This document shows, one piece after another, positions 8,515 through 16,897 of a stretch of 64,000 nt of DNA. The notes below the pieces were generated by a model. The model was not told the origin of the DNA. It did no database searches and worked only from the letters and a program-made list of their open reading frames with translations. Source of the DNA: LMUY01 sp965199095 (lineage in GTDB: Bacteria; Pseudomonadota; Alphaproteobacteria; Acetobacterales; Acetobacteraceae); the NCBI GenBank assembly GCA_965199095.1, contig CBDAQM010000003.1, positions 496,001-560,000 on the forward strand, given 5' to 3'. Each line of letters opens with the position of its first letter. Within the stretch, counting starts at the first letter, position 1. The position numbers and the translations under genes were made by a program.

Positions 8515-8900
8515 TCGCGTTGGATCAGCTCGATCTTGTAGCCGTCCGGGTCTTCCACGAAGGCGATGATGGTGGTGCCGTGCTGCACCGGCCCGGCCGG
8601 CCGCGTCACCTTGCCGCCGCCGGCGCGCACTGTTTCGCAGGCTGCCGCCACGTCCGGCACGCCCACGGCCAAGTGGCCGAAACCAGAGCCGATCTCATAG
8701 GGCGTCTTCTGGTCCCAGTTATAGGTGAGCTCGATCTCCGCCTGATCTGGATTGCTCGCGTAGCCGACGAAGCACAGCGTGTAGCGGCCGCCGGGCACCT
8801 CGCGGCGGCGCAGCTCCGTCATGCCCATCAGCTTGCTGTAGAACTCGACGGATTTGTCGAGGTCCATCACGCGGATCATCGTGTGAAGGTAACGGCTCAT
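8511..8900 (-). CDS. gloA: Lactoylglutathione lyase (glyoxalase I)
   Basis: A 129-residue metal-dependent glyoxalase I, which isomerises the methylglyoxal-glutathione hemithioacetal to S-lactoylglutathione in the cytoplasm. Two beta-alpha-beta-beta-beta modules are visible. Likely metal ligands are His in LHTMIRVMDLDKS, Glu in EIELTYNWD, His in GFGHLAVGVPD and Glu in DPDGYKIELI. SVEFYSKLMGM and FVEDPDGYKIEL are family signatures. The ATG overlaps the lpxI stop (ATGA), and its own stop overlaps the presumed CTG of the ycjX gene. Confidence 0.92.
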   Translation of the reverse strand: MSRYLHTMIRVMDLDKSVEFYSKLMGMTELRRREVPGGRYTLCFVGYASNPDQAEIELTYNWDQKTPYEIGSGFGHLAVGVPDVAAACETVRAGGGKVTRPAGPVQHGTTIIAFVEDPDGYKIELIQRD

Positions 8901-9814
8901 GCCTCATCTCCCGTCTGTGGGTCCAGGCCGAGCAGGAACAGCCCGGCCGCATCTGCCCGGGCCATGCAGGCGGCCCGGTCGGTAAACAACGTTCCCCCCG
9001 CCTCGAACGCAATCCCGCGCAGGCCGGCGGCAGCGGCGACGTCGATTGTGCGGGGTCCGATGGTGGGCAAGTCGGCGCGCCTATCTTGGCCCGGTTTCAC
9101 CAGTTTGACCAGCACGCCGCCCGGTCCCGGGCGGCTCAGTCCGGCGGCCCGCGTGACCATGGCGTCGGTGCCTTCGATCGCCTCCACCGCCAGGACGATG
9201 CCCTGCTGGACGACGCAGCCTTGCCCGACATCCACCTGGCCCAACGCCCGCACCACGGCCACCGCGCGTGCGATGTCCGCCATGGCGTCCGCATCCGGCA
9301 CGGCCCGGCTCAGCAGGCCGCGCGGCCCGACCGCCTCGGTCAGGATTTCGTGGGCGCCCAGGACGCGGAAGCCCTCTTCGCCCAGCACGCGGACGATGGC
9401 CGCGAGGAAGCCGTCATCGCCGGTGAACGCCGCGCGGCCGATGCGGGCCAGCAGGCGCGCGCCCTCGGCATCCGGGCGCAGGTGCAGCAGCGACGGCCGT
9501 CCCACCGGTCCGACCAGGACGATGTCGCGGCATCCGTTCGACCGCAGGAGCTGGATCGTGCGGCCGGCGGCGCCCAGCCGGGCGGCAGCGTGCGGGAATG
9601 GCGCAATGACGGCTGGATCGGCGTAGCCGTCCAACGCGACGATGAAGACAGGGCGGCCTGCGGCGGTCGCCGCCTCCGCCACACGGCCGGGCAGGGGTCC
9701 GCCCCCGGCGATGATGCCGAGGGTGCTACCCTCACCCTGTCCTCTCTCAGAGGGAGAGGAATTTTCCGCTCCCTCTCCCTCTGGGAGAGGGGAGGGGTGA
9801 GGGTCCCGCGTCAC
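8897..9814 (-). CDS. lpxI: UDP-2,3-diacylglucosamine diphosphatase LpxI
   Basis: Peripheral cytoplasmic enzyme of lipid A synthesis that hydrolyses UDP-2,3-diacylglucosamine to lipid X and UMP; LpxI replaces LpxH in many alphaproteobacteria. LGIIAGGGPLPGRV opens the family core, and VLVKLVKPGQDRRADLPTIG and GLRGIAFEAGGTL are the conserved C-terminal part. The frame from GTG 9814 carries about 30 extra residues that are a translated palindromic repeat (9729-9803). No usual start codon lies between that repeat and the LGIIAGGG core. Either the extension is real or an unusual start is used. The gene sits 13 bp after lpxA. Confidence 0.88.
   Translation of the reverse strand: MTRDPHPSPLPEGEGAENSSPSERGQGEGSTLGIIAGGGPLPGRVAEAATAAGRPVFIVALDGYADPAVIAPFPHAAARLGAAGRTIQLLRSNGCRDIVLVGPVGRPSLLHLRPDAEGARLLARIGRAAFTGDDGFLAAIVRVLGEEGFRVLGAHEILTEAVGPRGLLSRAVPDADAMADIARAVAVVRALGQVDVGQGCVVQQGIVLAVEAIEGTDAMVTRAAGLSRPGPGGVLVKLVKPGQDRRADLPTIGPRTIDVAAAAGLRGIAFEAGGTLFTDRAACMARADAAGLFLLGLDPQTGDEA
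9729..9803. repeat. Dispersed palindromic element, copy 1, inside the lpxI 5' end
   Basis: CCCTCACCC at 9729-9737 and GGGTGAGGG at 9795-9803 bracket two internal hairpins of the CCTCTC...GAGAGG type. Related copies occur at 26763-26887, 31471-31596 and 43631-43737. Here the element lies wholly within the first codons of the lpxI frame, where it would encode a Pro/Glu/Gly-rich N-terminal tail. Confidence 0.8.
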
Positions 9815-9827
9815 AGCCAGACGCCCG

Positions 9828-10631
9828 TCAACCTTCCTCCTCCGCCACCAGCGCCGTGCGGATCAATCCCCGCTTGCTGGGGGCGCTGGCGAAATCCAGC
9901 ATCTCCACCACGAACGGCTCATCGGCATAGTGCAGCCGCACTGTGGCCAGGCGCTGCGCAAACACGCCGTCGCCGCCGAACAGGGTGCGGAAGGCGGTGC
10001 GGATCACGTGCAGCCGGGCCTTGTCCACGCCACGGCGACGCAACCCGATGACGTTCAGCCCGGCCAACCGGGCGCGGTTGCCGATCACGCTGCCGAACGG
10101 CACGACATCCGCCTCCACGCCGGACACGCCGCCCACCATGGCGGCGCGGCCGATGCGGACGAATTGGTGCAGGGCAGCGGCGCCCCCGATCACCGCGCCG
10201 TCGCCGATCTCGACATGGCCGCCCATGACCACGTTGTTGGCGATGATCACCCCGTCGCCCAGCACGCAATCATGCGCCACATGCACCACCGCCATCAGCA
10301 GGCAGTCCGCCCCCACCCGCGTCACACCCGTGCCCGTGACCGTGCCGCGATGGATCGTGCAATGCTCGCGGATTTGCGTGCGCGGGCCGATCTCGCACCG
10401 TGTCGGCTCGCCCTTGTACTTGAGGTCCTGCGGCGGCAGCCCCACCGTGCAGAACGGATACAGGGTTGCGCCGGCGCCGATCGTGCTGTGCCCATCCACC
10501 ACGACATGGCTGACCAGGGTTGCACCCTCGGCGATGACGACATCGGGGCCGATCGTGCACCAGGGGCCAACCGTCACATCGGGCGCGATGTCTGCGCCTT
10601 CTGCAACGATCGCAGTCGGATGAATGGTCAA
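9828..10631 (-). CDS. lpxA: UDP-N-acetylglucosamine acyltransferase LpxA
   Basis: First enzyme of lipid A synthesis: transfers 3-hydroxyacyl from ACP to UDP-GlcNAc in the cytoplasm. The 267 residues show the left-handed beta-helix hexapeptide pattern from IHPTAIV onward. LPPQDLKYKGE is the substrate loop, the catalytic-His region is VVHVAHDCVLGD, and the helical C-terminal domain includes IGLRRRG. The start is a TTG at 10631; no ATG lies near the conserved TIHPTAIV. It follows fabZ after a 108-bp gap without an evident gene and precedes lpxI. Confidence 0.95.
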   Translation of the reverse strand: MTIHPTAIVAEGADIAPDVTVGPWCTIGPDVVIAEGATLVSHVVVDGHSTIGAGATLYPFCTVGLPPQDLKYKGEPTRCEIGPRTQIREHCTIHRGTVTGTGVTRVGADCLLMAVVHVAHDCVLGDGVIIANNVVMGGHVEIGDGAVIGGAAALHQFVRIGRAAMVGGVSGVEADVVPFGSVIGNRARLAGLNVIGLRRRGVDKARLHVIRTAFRTLFGGDGVFAQRLATVRLHYADEPFVVEMLDFASAPSKRGLIRTALVAEEEG

Positions 10632-10739
10632 TGCCGGGCGGCCCGGCGGGCGATGGGCAGCATCAATCGATCCTTGAAGGCGGAGGAACCATGCGACGGC
10701 ATCGTCTCGCGCGCCAAGACAAGCATTGTTTCGTTGCCG

Positions 10740-11228
10740 TTACTCAGTGGGAGGCAGACGATCCATGATCATGGCGGCGAACGTCGCTTCCGCCACGGAC
10801 ACGCCGTCCACCGTACCTGTGCCGTGAAACTTCCAAACATTGGCGCGGCGACGTTCCTTCACCACCAGCAGCCGCAACTGGTCCCCCGGCACCACGGGCC
10901 GGCGGAACTTGGCGCTTTCGATCGTCATGAAATACACCAGCTTGCCGGCTGCATCCTCACCCAGCGTTTCCACCACCAGGACCGCTGCCGTCTGGGCCAT
11001 GCTCTCGATGATCAGCACGCCGGGCATGACGGGATGGGCGGGAAAATGGCCCTGGAAGAAATGCTCGTTGACGGACACGTTCTTCACGCCGACGGCCGAG
11101 TGGTCCAGCGTCACGTCGACCACCCGGTCGATCATCAGCATGGGATAGCGGTGCGGGATCGCGTGCATGATCCGCTCGATATCGAGCGAGTGGTAGGTGA
11201 CGGGCGGCCGCTCGCTATCCACGGTCAC
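10740..11228 (-). CDS. fabZ: 3-hydroxyacyl-ACP dehydratase FabZ
   Basis: Type II fatty acid synthesis dehydratase (162 residues) that removes water from 3-hydroxyacyl-ACP. The hot-dog fold landmarks are DIERIMHAIPHRYPMLMID, GVKNVSVNEHFFQGHFP with the catalytic His, and PVMPGVLIIESMAQ with the catalytic Glu. The GTG at 11228 overlaps the lpxD stop as GTGA; another in-frame GTG at 11222 would make it two residues shorter. Its place between lpxD and lpxA matches the conserved proteobacterial order and links fatty-acid and lipid A supply. Confidence 0.95.
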   Translation of the reverse strand: MTVDSERPPVTYHSLDIERIMHAIPHRYPMLMIDRVVDVTLDHSAVGVKNVSVNEHFFQGHFPAHPVMPGVLIIESMAQTAAVLVVETLGEDAAGKLVYFMTIESAKFRRPVVPGDQLRLLVVKERRRANVWKFHGTGTVDGVSVAEATFAAMIMDRLPPTE

Positions 11229-12265
11229 GAATCCCCGCGGTCGGATTTGCGGCGTGCTGCCAATTTCCGCAGCACGGCGACATTGCGGAAGAATTCGCGC
11301 ACCGGCATCGCCGGCGCCCCCAGCACGTCCGCGCCCGCTTCGACATCCCGCATGACGCCGGACTGCGCGCCGATCCTCGCCTTCGCCCCGATCCGGAGAT
11401 GCCCGATGAGGCCCGCCTGCGCCGCTACCACCACGAAGTCCTCTAATACGGTGGAACCCGAAATTCCCGCCTGCGACACGACGATGCAACAGCGCCCGAG
11501 GCGCACGTTGTGCCCGATCTGCACCAGGTTGTCGAGGCGGGAGCCCGCGCCGATCACCGTGTCCTGGGTGGACCCGCGGTCGACCGTGCTGTTGGCCCCG
11601 ACCTCGACGTCGTCCTCCAACCGCACGCGGCCCAGTTGCGGCACCGTAACGAAGCCGGACGGTCCCACCGCGAAGCCGAAGCCTTCCTGGCCGATGCGTG
11701 CGCCCGTGTAGACATAGACCCGTGCACCCAGGATCGCGTGGCTGACGGACGCAAGCGGGCCGATGCGGCAATGCGGCCCCATGGTCACGCCCGCGCCGAT
11801 GACCGCGCCCGGCCCGATCCGGCACCAGGGTCCGATGTCCGCGTCGGCCCCGATCACCGCGAGCGGCCCGATTTCAGCCGAGGGGTCGATATGGGCCGAC
11901 GGGTCGACGATGGCGGCCGGATGAACGCCCGGAACGACCGGCGGCGGCGGGTGGAACAGCGCCGCCACGTTCGCCCAACCCATATAGGGCTCGGCTGTCA
12001 CGATCGCCGTCGCCGTCGCCGGCACACGCTCAGCCATGGTGGGATGCACGATCACGGCACCTGCACGGGTCGCCTCCAGCAACGGGGCATATTGCCTGTT
12101 GTCCAGGAAGCTGACGTGCTCGGGCCCAGCAAGTTGCAGCGGCGCCACGCCGCTCAGCAGGACGGCGCTGTCCGACGTGCCGCCTGCCGCGGCGGCCACC
12201 GCGGCGACGGTATGGGGACCCGTGTTAAGAAAGAACCGCGGGTCGCCTGCGCCAGCCGCGGTCAC
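11225..12265 (-). CDS. lpxD: UDP-3-O-acylglucosamine N-acyltransferase LpxD
   Basis: Third acylation step of lipid A: adds 3-hydroxyacyl to the glucosamine nitrogen. The 346-residue protein has an N-terminal uridine-binding domain ending at the LFHPPPPVVPGVHPAAIVDP junction, then a long hexapeptide beta-helix. GARIGQEGFGFA, the catalytic region LVQIGHNVRLGR and IGAQSGVMRDVEAG are recognisable. The GTG at 12265, seven bases after the ompH stop, gives the expected length. The reading frame continues upstream into ompH, but that part is low-complexity Arg/Pro and not LpxD-like. Confidence 0.95.
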   Translation of the reverse strand: MTAAGAGDPRFFLNTGPHTVAAVAAAAGGTSDSAVLLSGVAPLQLAGPEHVSFLDNRQYAPLLEATRAGAVIVHPTMAERVPATATAIVTAEPYMGWANVAALFHPPPPVVPGVHPAAIVDPSAHIDPSAEIGPLAVIGADADIGPWCRIGPGAVIGAGVTMGPHCRIGPLASVSHAILGARVYVYTGARIGQEGFGFAVGPSGFVTVPQLGRVRLEDDVEVGANSTVDRGSTQDTVIGAGSRLDNLVQIGHNVRLGRCCIVVSQAGISGSTVLEDFVVVAAQAGLIGHLRIGAKARIGAQSGVMRDVEAGADVLGAPAMPVREFFRNVAVLRKLAARRKSDRGDS

Positions 12266-12272
12266 GCCTGGG

Positions 12273-13181
12273 TTAGCGCCGGGCGGCCGGCGTGGTGGTC
12301 GGCGCGGAGGCCGGCGTCGGCACGGGCGTCGTGGCGCTGGACTGCGCTTGCGCCTGCGCCAATGGCGACACGCCATCAGGCGGGATGTTGACCGACGGCA
12401 TCACCTTGTTCATCTGCTGCGTCACCTCGTCGGTGATGTCGAATTCGTTGATGTTCAGCGCCACCTGCGCCCGGTGCAGCACCAGGTTCATCCCGCGGCT
12501 TTCCGCCACCTGACGGATGACGCCGATCAACGTGCGCTCGATCTGGCTGAGCGAATACTGCGCCGTCTCTTGGATGATGCGGTTACGATCGCGGAAACTC
12601 TGTTGTGAGTTGGTGATCCGCTCCTGCAGCTCCCGTTCCTTTTGGCGCACCTGGTCCGGCGGCAAGGTGGCGCGCTGCGCCGCCAATTGCTGCTGTAGGT
12701 CCCGCCACACCGCCTGCTCCTTCTGCGCATCCTCATTCAGCTTGGCCCGGCGCTCGCTGATCACCTTCTCGACCTGCTGCGACGCGGTTGCCGCACGCAT
12801 GATCTCCGGCACGCCAAGCACTCCGATGACCGCGGCCGGTGGCGAGGCCCCCTTCGGCAGCGGCGGCAAATCCGGCACGGGAACGTTCGGCAGGTTTGCC
12901 ACGGCGTCATCGGACGTGCCGCCGCCGGTTGCGGTATTGTCCGGCACAACCGGCATGCCGCTCTGGATTTGGACTGGCGGCGGCGGCGGCAATGGCTGTT
13001 GCTGCACCGGGGCGGCCGGGCGCGGCGCCGGGCGGGGGGCAGGCGCCGGCGTGGCGGCGCGTGGCGCAGATTGCTGCGGAGGGATGAAATAGCCTTGGGC
13101 TTCAGCCTGACCGGCGCCGGCAAGCAGGGTTGCAGCGGCAAACAGGACCACTCGGCGGATGGACGGGCGGTGGGTCATCAT
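12273..13181 (-). CDS. OmpH/Skp-family periplasmic chaperone, Pro-rich
   Basis: Periplasmic OmpH/Skp-type chaperone expected to hold unfolded outer-membrane proteins for the Bam complex. It has a Sec signal (residues 1-30, ending around AGQAEAQ) and a Pro/Ala-rich segment at about 35-75 with a run of Pro. The OmpH core runs from about 120 to 270, rich in Gln/Glu/Arg and probably coiled-coil (SERRAKLNEDAQKEQAVWRD, LQERITNSQQSF). A Pro/Thr/Ala tail ends the protein. At 302 residues it is much longer than the roughly 170 of classical Skp. Start ATG 13181 has a second ATG directly after. It lies 10 bp after bamA. Confidence 0.85.
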   Translation of the reverse strand: MMTHRPSIRRVVLFAAATLLAGAGQAEAQGYFIPPQQSAPRAATPAPAPRPAPRPAAPVQQQPLPPPPPVQIQSGMPVVPDNTATGGGTSDDAVANLPNVPVPDLPPLPKGASPPAAVIGVLGVPEIMRAATASQQVEKVISERRAKLNEDAQKEQAVWRDLQQQLAAQRATLPPDQVRQKERELQERITNSQQSFRDRNRIIQETAQYSLSQIERTLIGVIRQVAESRGMNLVLHRAQVALNINEFDITDEVTQQMNKVMPSVNIPPDGVSPLAQAQAQSSATTPVPTPASAPTTTPAARR

Positions 13182-13191
13182 AGTGTTCAAT

Positions 13192-15630
13192 TTAGAACCT
13201 CGTGCCAAAACCGAACCGGAAGAACTGGGTCTGGTCATACTTCTGTTTCACCACCGCCTGGGCCAGGTCGATGTTGATCAAGCCGAACGGCGTACGCCAG
13301 GATATCCCTACGCCGGTGCCCACGCGCGGCGAAAGGTCATTCGCACCCTCAATCTTCTGCGTCACGCCGCCCTGGATGGGCAGCGAAAACACGTTGCGTG
13401 CGAACAGCGCGCCGGACGAGCTCGCCCCGCTCAACCCGCCCACGTCGACGAACGCGCGGCCCGATATGCCAAGGTCCGACGAAATGGGCAATGGGAAGCG
13501 CAATTCCGTCGTTTGCGTATAGAGGAAGCGGCCGCCCACGCTGTCCGCGCCGAAGATCACGCCACCCGCCTGGACGGATTGGGAGTGCGGGCCGGCGCCG
13601 CCCGACTGGAAGCCGCGCAAATTGTCGCCGCCGAGGAAGAAGCGGTCGATGATGTCCTCGCGGTGGTTGCCGATCGGGGTGAGGTACCCCGCGCCACCGG
13701 AGATTGCGACCACCCAGTCGCTGTCGCCCGTATAACGCTCCAACGGGATGTAGCCGGAGCCGTCGAGCTTGTTGCGGACGAAATGCGCCGTGCCGCCGAG
13801 GCCGGCGACGTCCAACCCGTAGTTCACGACGTAGCCGCTATGCGGATCCGTCCGGCTGTCGCGATAATCCAGCGTCAGCGTCTGTCCGACCTGGGACAGC
13901 AGCGTCCCGCCGGCCTCGTTCTGGATGTAGAGGCTTGCATCCGTCTCGACGTCGTAGACGTTCCGGTCGACCACGGAGTAGGAATAGGCCTGCCGCAGGT
14001 GGTCGTTGATCTCGTAGCCGAGGCGCAGCGTGGCGCCGGTCCGCCGTTCGTTGTAGTTTGCGACCGACTGGTTGTTGTTCTCGACATGGAACACGTCGAT
14101 GCCTGCGACCAGGTTCTGGTCGAGGAAATAGGGATCGGTGGCCGAGAAGTTGATTTCCGACCGCTTCTGCGCCAGCACGCCCGACAGGCTCGCGTCGATG
14201 CCGGTGCCCACCAGGTTCTTTTCCCGCAGCCCGGCGCTGAGCAACGCACCCGCATCTGTCGAGAAACCGCCGCCCAGGCTCAACTCGCCCGTCGCCTTCT
14301 CGTCCACCGCGACGGTCACGACGGCCTTGTCGTTGGCGCTGCCGGGCGCTTCGGTGATGTTGACGGTGTTGAAGTAGCCCAGGTCGTTCAACCGCTGGCG
14401 GGACCGGCGAACCGCGGCGGCGTTGAACGCGTCGCCCTCCGCCAGTTGCAACTCGCGGCGGATGACCTTGTCCTTCGTTCGCGTATTGCCTTGGATGTCG
14501 ATCCGCTCGACGAAGATGCGCGGTCCTTCGCTCACATCGAAGACAAGGTCGACCGTGTGGTTCTCAGTATTGCGGGCGATGCGGGGGCGCACCAGGACGA
14601 AGTTGTAGCCGCGCGCCTGTGCGGCGGCCTCCAGCGCGGTGACGGACCGTTCGACCGCTTCACCGTCGTATACTTCCCCCTTCTCTTGCTCCACGAACGG
14701 GAGCAGATCCTTGCCGTTCAGGTTCGGCAGTTTCGATTCGATGCCGATGGAGCCGACCGTGTATTGCTGACCCTCGCTCAACGTGAAGGTCACGAAGAAC
14801 GCGGATCTGTCCGGAGACAGCTCCGCCGTGGCGTCCTTCACCGCGAAGTCGGCGTATCCGTTCTTGAGGTAGAAGCGGCGCAGCAACTCCTTGTCGTAGT
14901 CGATACGCGCGGGGTCGTAGGTGTCGCTGTTCGACAGGAAGCGGTAGAATGCCTCCTCGCGGGAGCTGACGACCTCACGCAGGCGGCTTTCGCCGAAGGC
15001 ATGGTTGCCGACGAAGCTGATCCGGCTGATCAAGGTCGAGGAACCTTCATTGATCTCGAACACGACGTTGACGCGGTTCTGATCCAGGCGGATGATCTTC
15101 GGCTCGACCGTGGTGCCGAAGCGTCCCCGCTTGGCATAGGCGTCCAGGATCTTCTGCCGGTCAGACTGCGCCAGTTCCGGCGTGAACACCGCACGGGGGC
15201 GCAGTTCCAACAACGGCAGCAGGGTCGCGTCCACGATCTTGTGGTTGCCGTCGAACAGGATGCGGTTGACGATCGGGTTTTCCACGACCTTGACGTTCAG
15301 GACGCTGCCGTCGCGGGTGATGGAGACGTCCCTGAACAGGCCGGTGGCGTAAAGTGTCTTCAAGCTGCGGTCGACGCGGTCCGCGTCATAGGCATCGCCG
15401 GGCGCCACCAGCATGTAGGACAGGATCGTCCCGTCCTCGATCCGCTGGTTGCCGGTGACCCGTATGGCGGAAATCGTGCCCCCCGGTTGAACAGGACGCG
15501 TTTGGGAACGAGTGGCGGCTCGCCGCGTTGTCGTGACACGGCGGGTCTGCGCTTGCGCCGGGACGTAGGGTCCGACCGGTAGGCTGGCGAGACACGCTGT
15601 AGCGAGAAGTATCAGGCGTATACGGGACAA
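13192..15630 (-). CDS. bamA: Outer-membrane assembly factor BamA
   Basis: Central beta-barrel of the Bam complex, which inserts outer-membrane proteins. About 812 residues from the TTG at 15630: a signal peptide (SRIRLILLATACLASL...QAQA), five POTRA repeats spanning roughly 50-400 (opened by ISAIRVTGNQRIEDGTI), and a 16-strand barrel. The barrel carries the family marks FFLGGDNLRGF (VRGF-like loop) and a C-terminal FRFGFGTRF ending in Phe. The TTG is preceded by GGGGGA at Shine-Dalgarno distance and puts the signal peptide at the N-terminus; a GTG at 15699 would add 23 residues before it. The neighbours rseP and ompH fit envelope assembly. Confidence 0.93.
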   Translation of the reverse strand: MSRIRLILLATACLASLPVGPYVPAQAQTRRVTTTRRAATRSQTRPVQPGGTISAIRVTGNQRIEDGTILSYMLVAPGDAYDADRVDRSLKTLYATGLFRDVSITRDGSVLNVKVVENPIVNRILFDGNHKIVDATLLPLLELRPRAVFTPELAQSDRQKILDAYAKRGRFGTTVEPKIIRLDQNRVNVVFEINEGSSTLISRISFVGNHAFGESRLREVVSSREEAFYRFLSNSDTYDPARIDYDKELLRRFYLKNGYADFAVKDATAELSPDRSAFFVTFTLSEGQQYTVGSIGIESKLPNLNGKDLLPFVEQEKGEVYDGEAVERSVTALEAAAQARGYNFVLVRPRIARNTENHTVDLVFDVSEGPRIFVERIDIQGNTRTKDKVIRRELQLAEGDAFNAAAVRRSRQRLNDLGYFNTVNITEAPGSANDKAVVTVAVDEKATGELSLGGGFSTDAGALLSAGLREKNLVGTGIDASLSGVLAQKRSEINFSATDPYFLDQNLVAGIDVFHVENNNQSVANYNERRTGATLRLGYEINDHLRQAYSYSVVDRNVYDVETDASLYIQNEAGGTLLSQVGQTLTLDYRDSRTDPHSGYVVNYGLDVAGLGGTAHFVRNKLDGSGYIPLERYTGDSDWVVAISGGAGYLTPIGNHREDIIDRFFLGGDNLRGFQSGGAGPHSQSVQAGGVIFGADSVGGRFLYTQTTELRFPLPISSDLGISGRAFVDVGGLSGASSSGALFARNVFSLPIQGGVTQKIEGANDLSPRVGTGVGISWRTPFGLINIDLAQAVVKQKYDQTQFFRFGFGTRF

Positions 15631-15787
15631 CGGCTTTAATCCCCCGGGGACGGGCGCTTGTAGGCAGACATTGCCCGGTCGCCAAGACCGTCGCACCACC
15701 GACTCGCAATCCGTGGCACCATAGCCACGGCCTTAACGGTACGCCATCGCTCTTACGCAAGCGGGATAATACCGGCCCATAACCCGC

Positions 15788-16888
15788 TCAACCGACAAGC
15801 CCGGCAACCCAGCGGAACAGCCCGAAGCTGGTGAGGTCGTTCCACGTTACGAACAAGAAAATGCAGGCGATCAGCGCCAACCCAGCCCGGAAACCGTATT
15901 CCTGCGCGCGCTGCGGCAGCGGGCGGCCGCGGATCGCCTCCAACGCGTAGAACACCAGGTGGCCGCCATCCAGGATCGGGATCGGGAACAGGTTGATCAA
16001 TCCTAGGTTGACCGACAGCAGGGCGATGAACGACACGAGGCTGCCGATGCCGTTCTGCGCCACCTGGCCGGAAAGCTGCGCGATCTTCAGCGGCCCACCC
16101 AAGCCGGATGCGCCGCGCTGGCCCGTGATGATCTGCCAAACCCCGACCAGGGTCTGCACCGAAACGTCCCAGACATGGCCCACGCCATCCACGACGGCGC
16201 CCACCGGGCCGACGGGGCGCAAAGCACCGGCGATCCCCAGGATGCCAAGCTTGCCGCCGCCACCGTCATCGACGGAGGCGGGCACCACGGCCAGCGTTTC
16301 CGAAGCGCCGGCCCGCAGGATTTCGACCTGCAAGGGCTTGCCGGCGCTGACCGACACGATCCGGACGATATCCTCGAAATTGTCGATCTTGCGATTGTTG
16401 ATCTCGACGATACGGTCGCCCGCTTTGATCCCTGCGCTCGCCGCTGCCGAACCGGTCATCACCTGCTGGACCACCGGGTCGCCGGGTTCCCCCTGGATGC
16501 CGAACATCACGCTGAACAGCACGGCGGCCAGCAGGAAATTGGCGATCGGCCCGGCAGCCACCACGATCGCGCGCGACAGCACGGGTTTCTCGTGGAACGT
16601 CCGCCCCGTCTGCCAGGCAGCCCGGACCTCCGGCGGGACATCCTCCGGCCGCTCCTGCCCATGCAGCTTCACGTAGCCGCCAAGCGGCAGCCAGCAAAGC
16701 CGCCATTCGGTGCCCGCGCGGTCGGTCCAACGCGCGAACGGCGTCCCGAAGCCGATGGAGAACGCTTCCACGTGGATGCCGCGCCAACGGGCTGCGAGGT
16801 AGTGCCCCATCTCGTGGATGAACACGAGCACCCCGAGCACGACGAGGAAGGAGACGATCGTTCGGACGGCGTCAGGCAAGAAAGTCAT
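15788..16888 (-). CDS. rseP: Site-2 protease RseP
   Basis: Inner-membrane zinc metalloprotease of the RseP/YaeL family, which cleaves anti-sigma factors or signal-peptide remnants within the membrane. The 366 residues show HEMGH (HExxH) in the first membrane helix, one PDZ domain at about 120-200 (VVQQVMTGSAAASAGIKAGDR) and the second catalytic motif NLFPIPILDGGHL in the third membrane segment. E. coli RseP has two PDZ domains; here one is evident. It is 9 bp after dxr, the conserved dxr-rseP-bamA order. Confidence 0.94.
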   Translation of the reverse strand: MTFLPDAVRTIVSFLVVLGVLVFIHEMGHYLAARWRGIHVEAFSIGFGTPFARWTDRAGTEWRLCWLPLGGYVKLHGQERPEDVPPEVRAAWQTGRTFHEKPVLSRAIVVAAGPIANFLLAAVLFSVMFGIQGEPGDPVVQQVMTGSAAASAGIKAGDRIVEINNRKIDNFEDIVRIVSVSAGKPLQVEILRAGASETLAVVPASVDDGGGGKLGILGIAGALRPVGPVGAVVDGVGHVWDVSVQTLVGVWQIITGQRGASGLGGPLKIAQLSGQVAQNGIGSLVSFIALLSVNLGLINLFPIPILDGGHLVFYALEAIRGRPLPQRAQEYGFRAGLALIACIFLFVTWNDLTSFGLFRWVAGLVG

Positions 16889-16897
16889 GCTAGTATC

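Noticed and set aside
13159..15582. Very long open frame on the strand opposite bamA
   Set aside because: It mirrors bamA codons in a high-GC genome; its translation is low-complexity Arg/Gln/Ala-rich with no domain, while the minus strand encodes a complete BamA.
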